Shown here: one piece after another, positions 20,791 to 34,000 of the stretch
Layout of the letters: each line of letters opens with the position of its first letter
How positions within the stretch are numbered: the first letter of the stretch is position 1
Origin: Ectocarpus siliculosus
Lineage: Eukaryota > Sar > Phaeophyceae > Ectocarpales > Ectocarpaceae
Assembly: GCA_000310025.1 (NCBI GenBank)
Contig: FN649726.1
Coordinates: 919,295 to 983,294 of the forward strand
DNA: 64,000 nucleotides
Direction of reading: 5' to 3'
The notes under the pieces: generated by a model
Seen by the model: the letters and a program-made list of their open reading frames with translations, nothing else
What the model was told of the DNA's origin: nothing
The model's database searches: none
Position numbers and translations under genes: made by a program

Positions 20791-21100
20791 TTCAATCACG
20801 GGGCCTGAATCCGGATTGAAAGATACAAGATTGACATAAATACTCCAGAGTGTATGAAATTGTGAAGTACTGATGAAAAACACGAAGTAAATGGCTTGGG
20901 CCGTAACGCACGACAACTGCCATCATTCAACGAATGCTTTTTGTTTTGTAGTCATAAAATTTGGAACGTGTCACCAAAATATCTCATCCGAGCATCGACC
21001 GTACATAGTGCAGTCACAACCACAGCTTGCACGAGAGCAATTCAGGAATTTTGGCAACTATTCCCGTACGACGAACGAATAACTACACAGATGACGAAAT

Positions 21101-21755
21101 GTGTACGGAACATGTCAGTCACTTCAGTCCGCCTCGGCGCTGTAGGTAACATGTGATCTACCGTACGAACGAACGACGGGTGTACAGAAAAAATATCACT
21201 TCGGTGCGCGTCTTGCCCCGATAGTGTAAAAAAATGTACAAGTAGTACCTTGAGACAACGCCGTGAACTATTTGTAGTTGCACGTAACGAACATCCAGCA
21301 ACTAAAAATGATTTGGCATTGCACCTGTGAAAAACGATTGCTTGCAAGGCTTAAAGTTCACAAGTGTCGAATGGCATATGACGTGGGTCGACCCGCTGGG
21401 AAAACGTTGCTCAAACGATATGCAGCGGCAACAACAAACGAACATGTTTGCACAGCTCATGGAGAGCTAACGATACAACCTTCTCATGCGATTACGCAAA
21501 TGAGAGGTGCTGCATAGACGAACGACGACGAATGAATGGTGATTATGAGTACAGCACACGATGTGCTGCAGCATGGATTTGACGCAGTAGTGGGACGAAG
21601 GTCTGGTCCTCTTGTGCTTCCTCTTGCACGCATCTACTCTTTCGCAGTGTACGACACGCGAGAAACGATGTGCGGACAACGAAAGGTGTACGGAACATGT
21701 CACTGCAGTCAGCCTCAATGCTGTAGGCAACATGTGATCTACCGTACGGACGAAC
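21101..21755 (-). repeat. Direct repeat pair, about 70 bp, in the tail of the second element
   Basis: The segments 21101-21174 and 21686-21755 share GTGTACGGAACATGTCA, CTGTAGG(T/C)AACATG and TGATCTACCGTACG in the same order and orientation, about 515 bp apart. They lie in the long non-coding tail, which is also rich in ACGAACGA words. Confidence 0.75.
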
Positions 21756-24700
21756 GGCACGGGGCAAAAATCCACCGCACGAAACGACTAGACGAAATCG
21801 GGCATGAACAAAACCGTGTGAGTGAACAATGCAAAAGTGGATGGATCCAGAAGTCGATTATCAATTGCAATTCCCCCAAACTGCAAGTGAGACGATATCA
21901 CCCCCCAAATTAATGACGGAGTGGACGAGAATCGACGAACTTCCGATCCCGCATATTCGCTCACATAAAGTATCAACTGACCCCATACGACGCACTCGTA
22001 TCTCAAGGACAGTGACACAACGGCAATGTACGCTTCACACCACGCACGATTGTCTATAAACGGACGCACGTTCCAATCATGAATAATTGAAAACGCTGAC
22101 GGAGCTCGTACGAGGTACTATTTCGTACGGCATTCAAACAGAGAAATATATACAAAAATATTAATAAATCACATAACGAACGGGCAACGCCATGCCTTAA
22201 AAATGACGTGCGCTAGCAGCATGTCCAACGAAACGAAGACACGCAACCAGACCTTGGTTCGCGGAGGGCGAATCTCGACGCGAACTAGGCTCCACCTGCC
22301 GACTCCCACGAGGTGTTGAATCCAACGTGGGCGTATCCACCAACAACGACAATGTCCGGCCGGACTGCGAAGGAACGTTGGGGACGGCGAGCACTACGAA
22401 ACGATCGTGCTGGACAACGAACAATAACATATATGTGCATATAAAAAAACAATAATAATAAACGAAAACGTGGTCCTTGGAAAATAAACAAAACACGAAA
22501 CGAATAAGGCAAAACACAGCACGAGACACGATACGAAGCAGCCAGGACGCTACTTCCTGGGAGAATGATCAAAGGCGTGCGGATTATCACGAAGAACGCA
22601 CGCTCGATATGAACGGATCATCTCATGACACTGTGGTACTTCTTTGAAGTGCTTCCAACATCCAAGAGTCGCAGGACGGTCTTTGAGGAGGAAATAATAT
22701 TGGAAGTTGTGGAGAGACGGTTTTCCTGCTCCACGTTTAAATTTATTTATCCCCTCGACGACGTACGATCCATTTTTTACGGTAAACACGGTACCATCCA
22801 AATCTGGAATTGGAAGTGTTTGTCCCTAAAACATCTCACCCAATTCAGTAAAATCGGGAACAGAATGACGTTGAAAAGCATAGTACTTTTTCATACGACC
22901 CAAGTGTACTGACGTTTCCGCGAGTTCCCGTCTTTGCAAACACGATATATGACGGGTGACACTTTTGAACGAACGGTGAATGGGCCATGCCAAGGACTGA
23001 TCAGCTTGGGATTAGGGGCATCAATAACGGTATGGGGACGACGTACGAGAACTTGTTCCCCAGGAGTGAACTGCGGTACGGATAATTTTTCGTTCGAGTC
23101 TGCTTGCTTGTCAGTTCACTTTTTCAAATTACGACGAGCGATCCACGGTACGACCTGAATATTCCATCCGCGAAGCAGAGCTATCATGAGACGGTAGACC
23201 AAGAATGACATCCACGGGAAGCAAAGCCTGGCGACCGAACATCAGATAATGAGGATTTTCCTCAAGAGTTTGGTTGTACGCGGTGTTATGGGCGAGTTGC
23301 GCAAACGGTAAAAGCTCAGCCCAATTATCAAACCGAACGTTTGCATACATTGGGAGCATGTCATGCATTGTGCTGTGCACGCGCTCTAATACAGAGTTAC
23401 CTTGCGGCCGATACGCGGACGTCCGAATGTTTTTTTGAAACCAAACACGGCCTGCAACTCTATAACCAACTCATTCTCGAGCTCAGTGCCCTGATCATTG
23501 TGTAACGTTTCAGGGGGAGAGAAAACGGAAAAGACACGCTCTACGAGAGCCTGTGCAATTGTTGTTGCTTTTTTATCACGAATAGCAATCAACACGAGAA
23601 AACGGGTCAGGTGATCGATGACCGACAAGACGTACTTGCAACCCTGTGATACGGAATTATATTCAACGAGGTCGATCGCGACACACTGAAACGGACGGGT
23701 AACGGGACGGTGACCCACAGGTAATAACGGTCGTCTGTGGGACGTTTTTCGGTGTTGGCACGACGAACAATGCTGGATGTGTTTGGACGCATCTCGAGAC
23801 ATGGTCGGCCACCAAAAACGATCTCTGAGTCTATCGTACGTGGCTTTGAACGCTAGATTACCCCCTGACGCAGGAGCATCATTACAAGAATCCAAAACTA
23901 ACGCACGCAAAACGGTGGGAACGACAAGTTGATCACGGAACGAACTGCGATTACGAAGATACCCTGGTAAATACGACCTGAAGAGCACGCCTTCATTCAA
24001 GAAGTAATTACTCATGGTGCCTTTATTTTCGCTAGACGGCAACGGTGCTGTTTGTGGTTTCTTGACGTAGTCGATATACGGACCGAACTCTTTGTACTGT
24101 TCTCTTCGCAATTTAGCGGGATCCAGCACAGGAAATAACGAGACAGCACTAGCGAACAGTTCATTGTCAATCTGGACAATATCAACATCGTTCAACGAAT
24201 CGGCAGAAATTTCGTAGTCACGAGGGCCAGGAGGATGGTACGGACGATCACTCGGCACATTCCTACAAATCGACGCCAGGGCCGGTTTGTGCGATACAGA
24301 TTCTGACTCAATTTCGCCAAATAAACGAGATAACGCATCGGGTACGACGTTTACTTTTCCCGCTACGTGTTTGACGGTAAAATCATAATTTTGAAGAGCG
24401 ATAGCCCAACGAGTGAGCATGTCGCTGGTGTCTTGCATAAAAAAAAGACGAGTCAACGCTTGATGATCAGTGATCACCGTAAAATGTTTCCCAAATAAGT
24501 ACGGTCGCCAATGCGAAATTGCAAGAACCACACCGCAACACTCTTTCATAGACGCAGAGTAAATGACGCTGTCCATGTTTGAATCCATTACTATAATACG
24601 CAATTATGTCAAGAGACTCTGGATCAGTCTTGGACGGCTGGGCAAGAAACGCGCCACACCCATGTTCGGATGCATCCACATGAACTACGAATTCCCGATC

Positions 24701-27321
24701 GAAGTCTGGGAAATGTAAAACGGGCGCTGAACTTAATAACCGCTTAAGATGAGCGAACGATGCGTCGTGATATTTTTTCCAAGTTTTTACGAAACGCGAT
24801 TTTGTGGCGTACTCTTTGCGATTTAACTCCACCAACGGATTGGTTATTTCTGCGTAATCTGGTATAAACCGGCGCACAAAATTAACCACCCCGAGTACTG
24901 AGCGAATATCTTTAAGGCAACGAGGTGTAGGAAGGTTTTGGACGGCTTGAATACGATCCTTCCTGACAGAAATACGTTCAGCCGAAATAATATGTCCCAA
25001 ATACTCGATGGATTTGGGGCCAAACGAAATCTTCGAAGGTTTAAATGTCACACCTGCTGCTTGGAGAGCTACGAACATGCTCTCTAAATACTTCATATAA
25101 TTCTCGAAAGTTGCTGAAAGCACACAGAAATCATCCATGTAAATCAACAATTCGGGAATATGGCCTAACGTTTTATGGGCCATCTCAGCAAAAAATCCAC
25201 GGGGCATTACAAACACCAAACGGCATCCGCTTGTAACAGTACTTGCCAGAGTTGGTGACAAAGGCTGTCCTTTCGACGTAGTCAGGATGAACAGGAATCT
25301 GCCAGTACGTTGACTGGACGTCTGCAATGCTGATGAACTTGGCGCTGCCGACAGAGTCAAGGTTGGACTCCATGTTCGCTAGAGGCCAAGCCTTGCGAAT
25401 GATGTGCTTGTTGACGGTGCTTCGGAAATCGACGCAAAAACGAGGTTTACCATCGTTACGCGCGACGAGAGTAACGGGGGAACCCCACTGACTAGGCAGC
25501 TCTTCGATGATATCATCGTCAACCATGTCCTTGACGCACGTTTGGATAACGGCTTCAGTGTGCGGGTTAGCGCGGTAGGGACGACGGTTAACCGGCTTCG
25601 TGTAAGGCGGCATTGGAAACGTGGCTTGAGCAGTCTTGCATTTACCAAGCTTTTTACGATTCAGCGAAAAAACGGGACGATATTTTGCGCACAGGTCCAA
25701 AACACGAGTTTGCTGTTCCTTAGAGAACGTGGAATTTGTGAACGCTTTCGACAGCGGTTCTACCAGCTCAGCTTTAGCAGCAGCAATTTCACTCGCGGTT
25801 TTCGGAGACGAAGCAACAGCATGGACGTGAAGCTGTTCCTGTGCTACCATAGTAATCGGCGATAAAGTTCCAATCTCCAATCCAACATGTACGGCGAGAT
25901 ACTGAGATGATGGATTCGCAATTTGGACCACTACGGAACCATCAACAGCACTCCATGTTGAGACGGTACGAGCCACGATTAAACGTTCAAATTCGGGCGG
26001 AGTTCATCTGCCGACAAAATACGCGGCTCGACTACTACGGCGGTTTCAACGGACGGTATGCATTCAGTGAATGCTTTTACGATCATCGCATGACGAGGGC
26101 GAATATTATAACGTTGACGTAATTTGACTGAGTGTTCTTCCGCATTTCTGTGAACGGCTGCAACACGGGGGGACGGCGACGGATCAACGCCGTGTTGAGA
26201 ATTTTTACGATTAATAGCGGGGACAATAGTGTCACTACACTCAAAAGTCAAACGTTCATTTTTCCAGTCAAGTACTGCCCCAAACCGGGTCATTGCCTCA
26301 TTGTCGAGTAGTATTTGATCAGGACCGAGCGATGGTACGACCACCGCATCAATTCGGCGGGACGCGTCTCCCAACCGAACAACGAACAAAATAAATCCTT
26401 AAACTTTGACGGGTGCTCCATTTGCGGCACGAAGTTTTAGGGACGGAGACGGTCTGGGCTCTAAATGAGCAAACGATAACGATGGGTGCTGTTTCAAAAA
26501 CGAAAGTGAAACGCACTTGACGTCACTTGCAGTATCAATGGTGATTTCAGGGAGAAATTGGCCATCCGTATGTCGAGGAGCGCGAACGCGATTTGACGAA
26601 AAAGACAGAGGCAAAGACGGTTTTTTCCGCGCCGGCGCTGAGCTGTACCACGAAACACGTTTTTTAATTCCCTCGGAATTCCTCTTTTTCTTCTTACGCT
26701 CCGATACATTCTTCGGTACGGCAACAATCCTGTCGGCCCTTGTTTTGTTGGAACTCTTACGAAAACGCGATGCCACAAAGGACGCTCTATCAACCACGTC
26801 TAAATCGGCTGCGATAATTGAACGCTCTAACCTTCTATGTGGTGGTTCTACGACAGGGGACGCATGTGCCTTATTTACAAGTCGTTTGGTACTCTTCGAA
26901 CACGATCTATCACTCCGAGCACTAGAGGACACGGACGAACGCGCAAGTGACGCAAAACGATCAAACGATCTTTTCACGCCCTGACTGCTAATTGCTACGG
27001 CAACAGCAGATTTCTTCCCAAGCATTGTGGGCACAACACCTGGGCACCCCTACTCGGAGTCCGACGAGTCTTCCTTCCTCTTCGGACGACATTTTTTTCG
27101 GGACCGCTTTGACGCAGAACAACCCTGACGATCTTCCTCCTCTGCGACCCGCACCCAGCAGCGCTCGATGGGGTGGGTCTTGTGCGAGCGGCAGGTGGGA
27201 TGAGTGCATGGGTCAAAGGACGGACGACGCTGACCCCCACCACTACCCGAACCTCGACCACGAGTGGCGGGCGTTCCACGGCGAGGTGTCGACGGACGCG
27301 GGGCAGGTGACTTCTTAAACG

Positions 27322-28866
27322 TCACCGTTTGGGTAGGCCTCGCCTGAACACGGTCGTGGGGCGAGCGGTGGCAGACGATACGGAGTGAGTTGCCGAAACA
27401 GTTAAAACGGGTTCCGAATCCTCCAGACGACGCGCTCGGTCTATGGCTTCTTTGAGTGACTTCACGGGAGTGTATCCCCGTTGAAGTTTACGAACTTCCG
27501 GTGTCAACCCATTTTGCCACAAGGCCACTGTCATGCAGTTCCAAGCAGTACGACTACCATCACGCCCGACGGCAGTTTGGATCCGTGCCATCACAGTACG
27601 GAAACGAAGAGCATACGAGGAAACAGATTCCTGCGGCCCTTGGACGAACGTTGCGAGATTGTGTGCCTCCTCCTCAACGGAATTTGCGGGAAGAGTTGAA
27701 TCAAGCAAAACGGAACACATGGCATCCCACGTGGTCGGAGAGGGAAGCGACCCTTTTTCCTCCGGTTCCGTGAACGTGCTTGCCTTAGAACAGTCTATCT
27801 GTCCAGACAAGATCTGCTGAATCAGACTCAACACCTCTCCTGTTCCCACAAGGGCAACGTGTTTGAGTGCAACTCCATCAGCAAACGACGAATCCGGGTT
27901 GATGGCTGCGGCTTTCAGCTCAACCACCGTACGAAAATGGTTCAAAATTTCGATCACATTCTCAGTACGGTCTCCTGTCAGTTTGGGAACGCTGCGGAGA
28001 TCAGCCGCGGATATTGAAACGGTAGCTGCTTGTAGAAACGTACGAACGGGGGGTTCGGTTGCTACAGCAGTAGACGCCACCTGCGACGTTGAAGTAACAG
28101 GCGGTGCTACGACGGACGATTGCGCATTCGCAGATGCAACCTGTGCTGTTGAAGTAACAGGTGACGCTACGATGGACGATTGCGCACTAGCAGGTGCAAC
28201 CTGTGATGTTGAACTATCTGTGGTTGCACTACCAGACGTACACGACACCGAAGTAGACGTGCTTACGGGCACAGTGAGCGACGGACTCGGCGAGGGATTT
28301 GATCCACTCGTTGCCTGTGCGGACGGAACGAACGATGGTGCTCCAGGGGACAACGGTGTCTGCCCGGGCAACGACGGAGCCAAAAACGGAACGCTTGAAC
28401 TTACCACTGAATGTGCAGTTTCACCCGCTCCACGAGACGAGGCTCCACGAGACGACGACGTAGGTGACGCTGAGGCGACCGACGATGAGCTTCCCACCGA
28501 CTCCGTCAGGAGACGCTGTTGCCAAGCGATGGTCGCTAGCGAAAGCTCCGGCGGTGTCCGCCTCTGCTTCAACGCGCGGAGGTAATTCTTCACCTCCGCC
28601 TTGCAAGTTGCCTCCAGCAACTGCAACGACGACAGCTGGTCCAACCCATCATCTTCACCCGACGACTGGTCAGACCGGTGCCCCTCGTCTCCCGACGACG
28701 GGGACGACGACGACGAGGGAGACGGCGACGGCGGGCCGGCGGGCGACGCTAGAACTTGTTCGTCGTTTGCCGGCATAAAATCGACCAGATGCTCACCGTC
28801 TTGCCACTCCTCCGGAAAGTGGACCTCTTCAGATTGTTGTTTCTTTTTCTTTTTCCGATTCCCCAT
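27322..28866 (-). CDS. Gag-like ORF of the second element
   Basis: 514 codons from MGNRKKKKKQQ. After a basic start come acidic and Ser/Pro-rich stretches and a Thr/Ser/Val-rich section with three related repeats (VTSTAQVASANAQSSVV type). The C-terminal third is more complex (WDAMCSVLLDS...FRTVMARIQTAVG...LTPEVRKLQRGY) and resembles retrotransposon capsid regions. A Cys/His motif (CTHPTCRSHKTHPIERCW) lies just beyond, near 27180. Retroelement context makes the Gag call safe. Confidence 0.8.
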   Translation of the reverse strand: MGNRKKKKKQQSEEVHFPEEWQDGEHLVDFMPANDEQVLASPAGPPSPSPSSSSSPSSGDEGHRSDQSSGEDDGLDQLSSLQLLEATCKAEVKNYLRALKQRRTPPELSLATIAWQQRLLTESVGSSSSVASASPTSSSRGASSRGAGETAHSVVSSSVPFLAPSLPGQTPLSPGAPSFVPSAQATSGSNPSPSPSLTVPVSTSTSVSCTSGSATTDSSTSQVAPASAQSSIVASPVTSTAQVASANAQSSVVAPPVTSTSQVASTAVATEPPVRTFLQAATVSISAADLRSVPKLTGDRTENVIEILNHFRTVVELKAAAINPDSSFADGVALKHVALVGTGEVLSLIQQILSGQIDCSKASTFTEPEEKGSLPSPTTWDAMCSVLLDSTLPANSVEEEAHNLATFVQGPQESVSSYALRFRTVMARIQTAVGRDGSRTAWNCMTVALWQNGLTPEVRKLQRGYTPVKSLKEAIDRARRLEDSEPVLTVSATHSVSSATARPTTVFRRGLPKR

Positions 28867-28937
28867 GGCAGTGACAAGGTAGTGCCACCAACGCACAAGG
28901 AACTCGACCAACACACGTAACGCCGCTGACGCCACTA

Positions 28938-29197
28938 TGAGAAGGTTGTCTCCAGGTTCGCGTGTGAGCAAGTTCCCTTTCGGATGTGTGGTGTGGATAC
29001 ACACCAGTACAACCTCTGGTGGAGAGGCTGACGAGTACGGATAGTTGTGTTGTGAGTCAAGGGGGGGAGCAACCTTGTGTTGAAGCAAGGTTCAGCATCC
29101 ATCCGACACTGACTCTATCTGTGGCAACACTCTGAAGGTAGATCTCCGACAGGTCATCTGACGTTTCAATCTGCTACAGTCTGAGGTGGCATTCACA
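28938..29197 (-). repeat. 5' LTR of the second element
   Basis: 260 bp, the same ends as the 3' copy. The primer-binding-like TGGCGTCAGCGG follows three bases downstream on the minus strand. Confidence 0.93.
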
Positions 29198-30035
29198 ATA
29201 GAGTTATTTAAAACTCGAAAAAATGCATGCAACCAGTGGAAGAGCCCGAAAAGTGGATGAATCGAGTTTTATATCGGAGGGGACTTTTGGGCAAAAATGC
29301 ATGAATCGTGAGCAAAAATATGTTTGGGGCTCCAGAGCTCCAAGTATATATTTGTTTTCCGAGACGAACAGACTCCTCTCTCTATCTCCCTCTCTCCCTC
29401 CCCTCTCTCCTCGCCTTTGAGCAAACATCACCGCCGTCACAACAGCAAAGACACAGCACACCGTCATAACAACGCCGCCACCACCGCCAGCCCCCAACCA
29501 AGCTTTCGGGCACTGCCCGGACGATTTTTTGTTGTGCTGCATGCGTATCAACGCGTCCGTGAGGTTGCTGCATGCTGCTGCACCCTCTCTTTCCCCCTCT
29601 GCCCTCCTCTCTCGTCGTGCTCCATTTTCTTTCTCGCTTTCTCTGGTGCCGCCATCGCACGCAAGCACAGACGAACTAACGAACAGACACAGTTCCACAA
29701 GGCTCGCCGCGTAGCTTGTGGGCTGCCCCGTTATTTTTGTGGGGGGAGGGCGGTCCTTCCTAGTCGGCATGGCGGGGAGGCTGGAGGTTGTTGTTGCCGT
29801 TGATGCACAGGGTGTGCGTATATGCCCTCCGTGACAAAAAAGCGACTCTTTTTACTGTCTCGTGGCGGTTTGGCCTGTTTCGGCGTGTCCATGCTTGGTG
29901 CGATTTGATATGTTTTTTGTAGGCACGCGTGCCGAGCGACCATCAACAGCCAGCATGCAGAATAGCAAGTCCTTCAGCGTGCCGGAAGATCGCAAATGTA
30001 CCCCGTTCAAGGTAATGAAACATAAAACATCCCAG
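29198..30035. other. Gene-free stretch with pyrimidine tract
   Basis: No supported gene. It starts with an AT-rich stretch containing the inverted pair AAACTCGA/TCGAGTTT (29212-29219, 29262-29269). A strongly pyrimidine-rich run (CTCTCTCCCTC words) lies at about 29370-29415. Confidence 0.4.
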
Positions 30036-30714
30036 GCTCCCACCGATGTCGCACTTTTAGCAGGCAGCGTGCTCGACAACGAGCTGTTCGACGACGCCAT
30101 CATGGCAATACGGTCCCCGGGATCTGCCGGCACGGACCGCGTCCTTCTGGGGAACGGCGGCGGCGGCATTTGCGGCGGCGGCAGGCTTCGTATGAAAGAA
30201 GTGGAGCAGGGGTCGTCGCGGTATCGTAAGCTGGAGGAGGGGCGGCGTCGGGTTTGGCAGCTCGAGGAGGCTTCCCGTCGGAAGTACTGTAGAGCAGGTA
30301 AAAAGGGAGGTAAAGAGCTGGTGGAAAGATAGGAAGGCCCACCGTCGAAGCATGCTGCGAGAGTTCGGCGGGGACAGCTTTGGGGCGATGTGTGCGTGTG
30401 TGCTGCGGGAATATGTCGCACTCTTGGCACAGACCATCTTTTCAAGTAGGTCAACTAAATGTAACATACGTGCACCCTCGCATTTTGTAATGAGATGTTC
30501 GGTTATGGATTATCATCATTTCCCAACAAATGTATATTTTGTCGCTTTTTTCATCGCGTCTTGCCCTCCACCCTGTCCAATTGTGCCCTAACCCTAGGAA
30601 GAATACAAAGGAGAGGTCACAAAAGCGCAGCAGTCCGTCTCCCGTCTCCCTTCGGATGATGTATGTGTGGCCCTGAACGGCGAAACGTTCGGCGTCGAGA
30701 ACGCGACCTCGACG
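30036..30714 (+). CDS. Possible exons of an unidentified coiled-coil protein
   Basis: Two candidate exons on the plus strand join in phase: 30036-30297 (after a CAG acceptor; it could begin further left, near 29924) and 30602-30714 (after AGGAAG, before GTAGGG). The first encodes VLDNELFDDAIMAIRSPG and then a charged helix (KEVEQ...RYRKLEEGRRRVWQLEEA). The second gives EYKGEVTKAQQSVSRLP and ALNGETFGVEN. The charged heptad-like pattern across the junction suggests a coiled coil. I recognise no family, see neither start nor stop, and splice consensus is modest, so this is tentative. Confidence 0.33.
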
Positions 30715-31099
30715 GTAGGGTTTGGAGCAGCGGGAGCAGGAGCAGGATATCAAACACGCGCAGATCGGCTGGGGGCCAGGTCGGCAAGGTGAGAGATTGG
30801 TACCGCCCCTGGGTGGTATATTCCAGGACGCGCCCGTCTGTCCCAGATTGGACGAGGCTTGGACTGAAATCGTGGACATCTATGATCCACAAGACCAACA
30901 TGTGTTTGTTCGGTTCCTACGATGTCTCAGTATTTTTTTATTGTGGTTTACAGGACGACCACATCATTTTCTTTGTGACATAGAGACTCCTCATGTTGTG
31001 GATAGTCCCACTGGGAACTATGTACTGAACGTCGATTGCTGTCGCTTCATGCAGATGCAAAGGAGATATATATATATAGATATACGTCCATTCTGAGAG

Positions 31100-34000
31100 A
31101 GAGAGACTGTAGAGGCACGGAGCATTTCATGAGACTCTTCTTTCCCGCTGTATGTCTGGGACTGGTTAGTCTAAGCTTAGAGTATTGCGCTGGCGCTGCT
31201 GCGCAGTCGGCGTCATCCCGTAGACTTTTGTAGAGTACTCTCCAAAAGAAATCCGAAAACATTCGAGCTCTACTATCACCTCCTCGCCGGTTGGGCGTCG
31301 TGCAAGTCCATGGTGACTGCCGCACGTTTGGTGGAAATCGCGGAGACATGCGGTGACTTAAACTGAGTGTTGCCCCTAAACCGACGCCCCCCCCTGGACA
31401 CGCACGAAGTATTTCGTCTGTACCACATATGTCGTTCATTCATCGTCTCACCTACGGATCTCCACCTATTTCAGTTCCGTGAAACAAACCCTCGTTGATC
31501 CTGTGTGCACGTGCCACCACGCGATGCTATAATAACACCAACAGCAAACCTCAGGTGTAGGGCGTGCTGGACAAGCATTGGAGTGCGCAGGCCTGCCTGG
31601 ACCCACTCGCGGCGTATACTCGCGCGGTGCACGGACATTCGCCGCCTCCAACCGACCTTCTTTGCGCTCGCTCGGCAAAAATATCACTGCCGCTGCCGGT
31701 TCCGCCGGTGTCGGCGTCTCCTGCGAGTCTTCTCCGCCCGGAGGGGAGGACGGGGGTTCAAAGTCGGCCACCGGCAATCGGGGTGGGGTGGAGAAAATGG
31801 ACGGTTATCAAGGGAATGTGTAGCTTGTGCGCGGGGAGTGTTTGCCTAGCTGCTGTACGGTAGCTTCGCGAGGCTGTCGTCGGGCAAGCGGTAGAGGCAA
31901 GAGAGCGGCGCGGGAGGGGTTGGGTAGTGTCGCGTTGGACCAACGTTGTACGACTATGTACTTTGTACTATCTATGGGCGGGCGCGCAAGGCTGCACTCT
32001 TTGAGCTTGTGCGTACATAGTCCCGGGTCCGAGATTGGCCTTGCTAGATGTATATTTCAAGTTCCATGAAGTATTGATATCGTGCTGTTGGGATGTGTGA
32101 GTGTCTTGGTGGTAGGCGGTAGTTATTCGCGCCCTGTCGCTGGAGCAGAGAGGAGTTGTCTTGGGCTTGCCATACCCGTCACCCCCTGTTGTTCGTTGAT
32201 TTTCGTTTTTTGCGATGCCCCAGTGTTCGTTCCAGTCCAGGGCTTCTAGTCAAACAACAAGAAGCAAAGACGTGGGTTTAACGTGTGGTTTAGCTGCGTT
32301 CGAGTTGGTCAGTGATTCAGGCGACGACAAACGGTATGAAAAGATTGGTGCTGACACGCACACTCACGTAGAAACCCATACGGTTCAGTCAAGTAAAAAA
32401 TTATCACACTCAGTCTTTGTCAAACCGTAAAATACTGGCCCCGCGAAACGAGCAACAGTGGTTCCCACCCACGACATGAACCGGGTCTAACAGCTTTTGA
32501 GGCTAGACGTAGGTCAACCTTCCGCGTGTCAGTACCGCGGGAATGGTCAGTACCTCGATTATCTGGCTAGCAGTCAAGTTCGTTAGTTCGGATGGGTTGT
32601 TGTATTCGATTACTTCGAGGAAGGGCGCCCACCCACATGTTTATGTTACTTCGATTGGTGGAGTCAGCGTTTGGCACACCACTTCCAATGTGCGGCGACG
32701 AGAGGGCCGGAATTGAAGGAAGGCGAGGGGGTTTGGCTAGTTGGTAATGTCTCTATTCCCAAAAGCCTTAAGTCCACTTTTTATGTCCCGCAGTCGCTTT
32801 TTATTCGCATAGCCCACAGCCTTGCCCGAGCTGCCGTCTGAAAAGCGGTTCTCAGCCCACATTGCGAACCCCCGAGCCCTACCAGCAGTTCCGTTCTTTG
32901 AGACGATTTAAATAGTCTTGTTGATTGGGCAACTATCGCTTGCTGTGGCGCGATAGCCGGGTTCTTTGTCAATCGATAGGGTTGGAGCAGGTTGACTTGT
33001 TGTGTAGGATCCGTTCGGCTACCTGTGTGGACCTTGCGGGCAAATAAAACGTTGTGCTGCATCAAGTCAATGAAATGATGGCCGTCTGTGGCACACAACA
33101 ACCCATCGCACACAGACTCTGAGTATACTACCGTTCTCGCTATGCGAGGTAGGCATTGTACAGGGATTAAGACAAGAAGGGGACCAAAAGGAGAACGGGT
33201 AAGTATGATACTCACGGTGTGGAGTTCCGCTTTCGTGTTTCATGTTTGTTTTCGTGTTCATCCACCGCGGAAAGTTCGATACTGAACATAAATGTCATGT
33301 GTCTCCTATATTTGGCCGTCGGCGCGGACCACTACAGTTGACTCACCAGACAACTACTTCTGTGTGCACCATTTGCCCACGTCCGGCTACCGCTGACTCA
33401 TATCCTTGACTGCACCACTGATGGCCAAAAACGCCAATACAAGAGGTATCACCCACGGAGCCGCAAACCCACCTCGTTCATTATGAAACCACGCAGGTGT
33501 AAAAACGCAATCGCATTTTCACCTGCCGATTCTCAATCTCCATCTGTAGACTATGCGGACAAGGGATGGTGTTTCCTTAGAGTGACGACACACAGCTCTG
33601 ACAACTCAGGAAACACGGTGTCACCGACCCACCACGATGATCCGGTGCATCTAACTACCGCCACACCACATGTGGGACCAGCAGGCATTGAAAGTGGACC
33701 TAGGGTTGCTTGTGGTTAGGGACTAGGGTAACAGCAGAACAGCAGGAATGATAGGCGGTTCGTTGGAGAGACTGTTGTGTGCTGTGCTATTAGTCAAAGT
33801 GGCAAGCACCGTTGCCTCCATGCGAGGTACTGCTGTACTGTTTACAGAAGCCTCGCCCGGCACGACAGCCTCTCTCGCCGAGGTACGTTCCCCCGCTTCT
33901 CTTTCAAAGAAACCAATCAACAAACGGCCACCGCGGTACCTGCTGTGTGTACAGCAGCCTGCTTGCGTAGCCGTTGGCCTTTCGCACGATGATGAGCATA

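Larger units (their letters stand above)
20519..29197 (-). mobile_element. Second Ty3-type LTR retrotransposon, broken
   Basis: 8,679 bp on the minus strand with LTRs at 28938-29197 (5') and 20519-20777 (3'), TG...CA ends, about 96% identical by eye. A primer-binding-like TGGCGTCAGCGG follows the 5' LTR and a good polypurine tract, GATAGGGGGGTGA, precedes the 3' LTR. Parts from 5' to 3' of the element: gag about 28866-27322; Cys/His motif and protease about 27310-26000; RT about 25900-24750 with YMDD near 25130; RNase H about 24740-24250; integrase about 24200-23130; post-integrase region to about 22550; then a 1.8-kb non-coding tail. The order is that of Ty3. The coding region is broken, with about five breaks. 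No matching target duplication is visible. Confidence 0.93.

Noticed and set aside
20519-29197. Target site duplication for the second element
   Set aside because: The bases outside the two LTRs (TATTG on the left, ATAGA on the right) do not match in any shift I tried.
30579-30596. CCCTAACCCTAG as an interstitial telomere repeat
   Set aside because: Only two units; it fits better as the pyrimidine-rich end of an intron before the candidate exon at 30602.
32781-33215. 144-codon minus ORF in the 31-36 kb stretch
   Set aside because: No domain and no splice partners; protein-like text appears in several frames of both strands, so it may be a chance or decayed frame.
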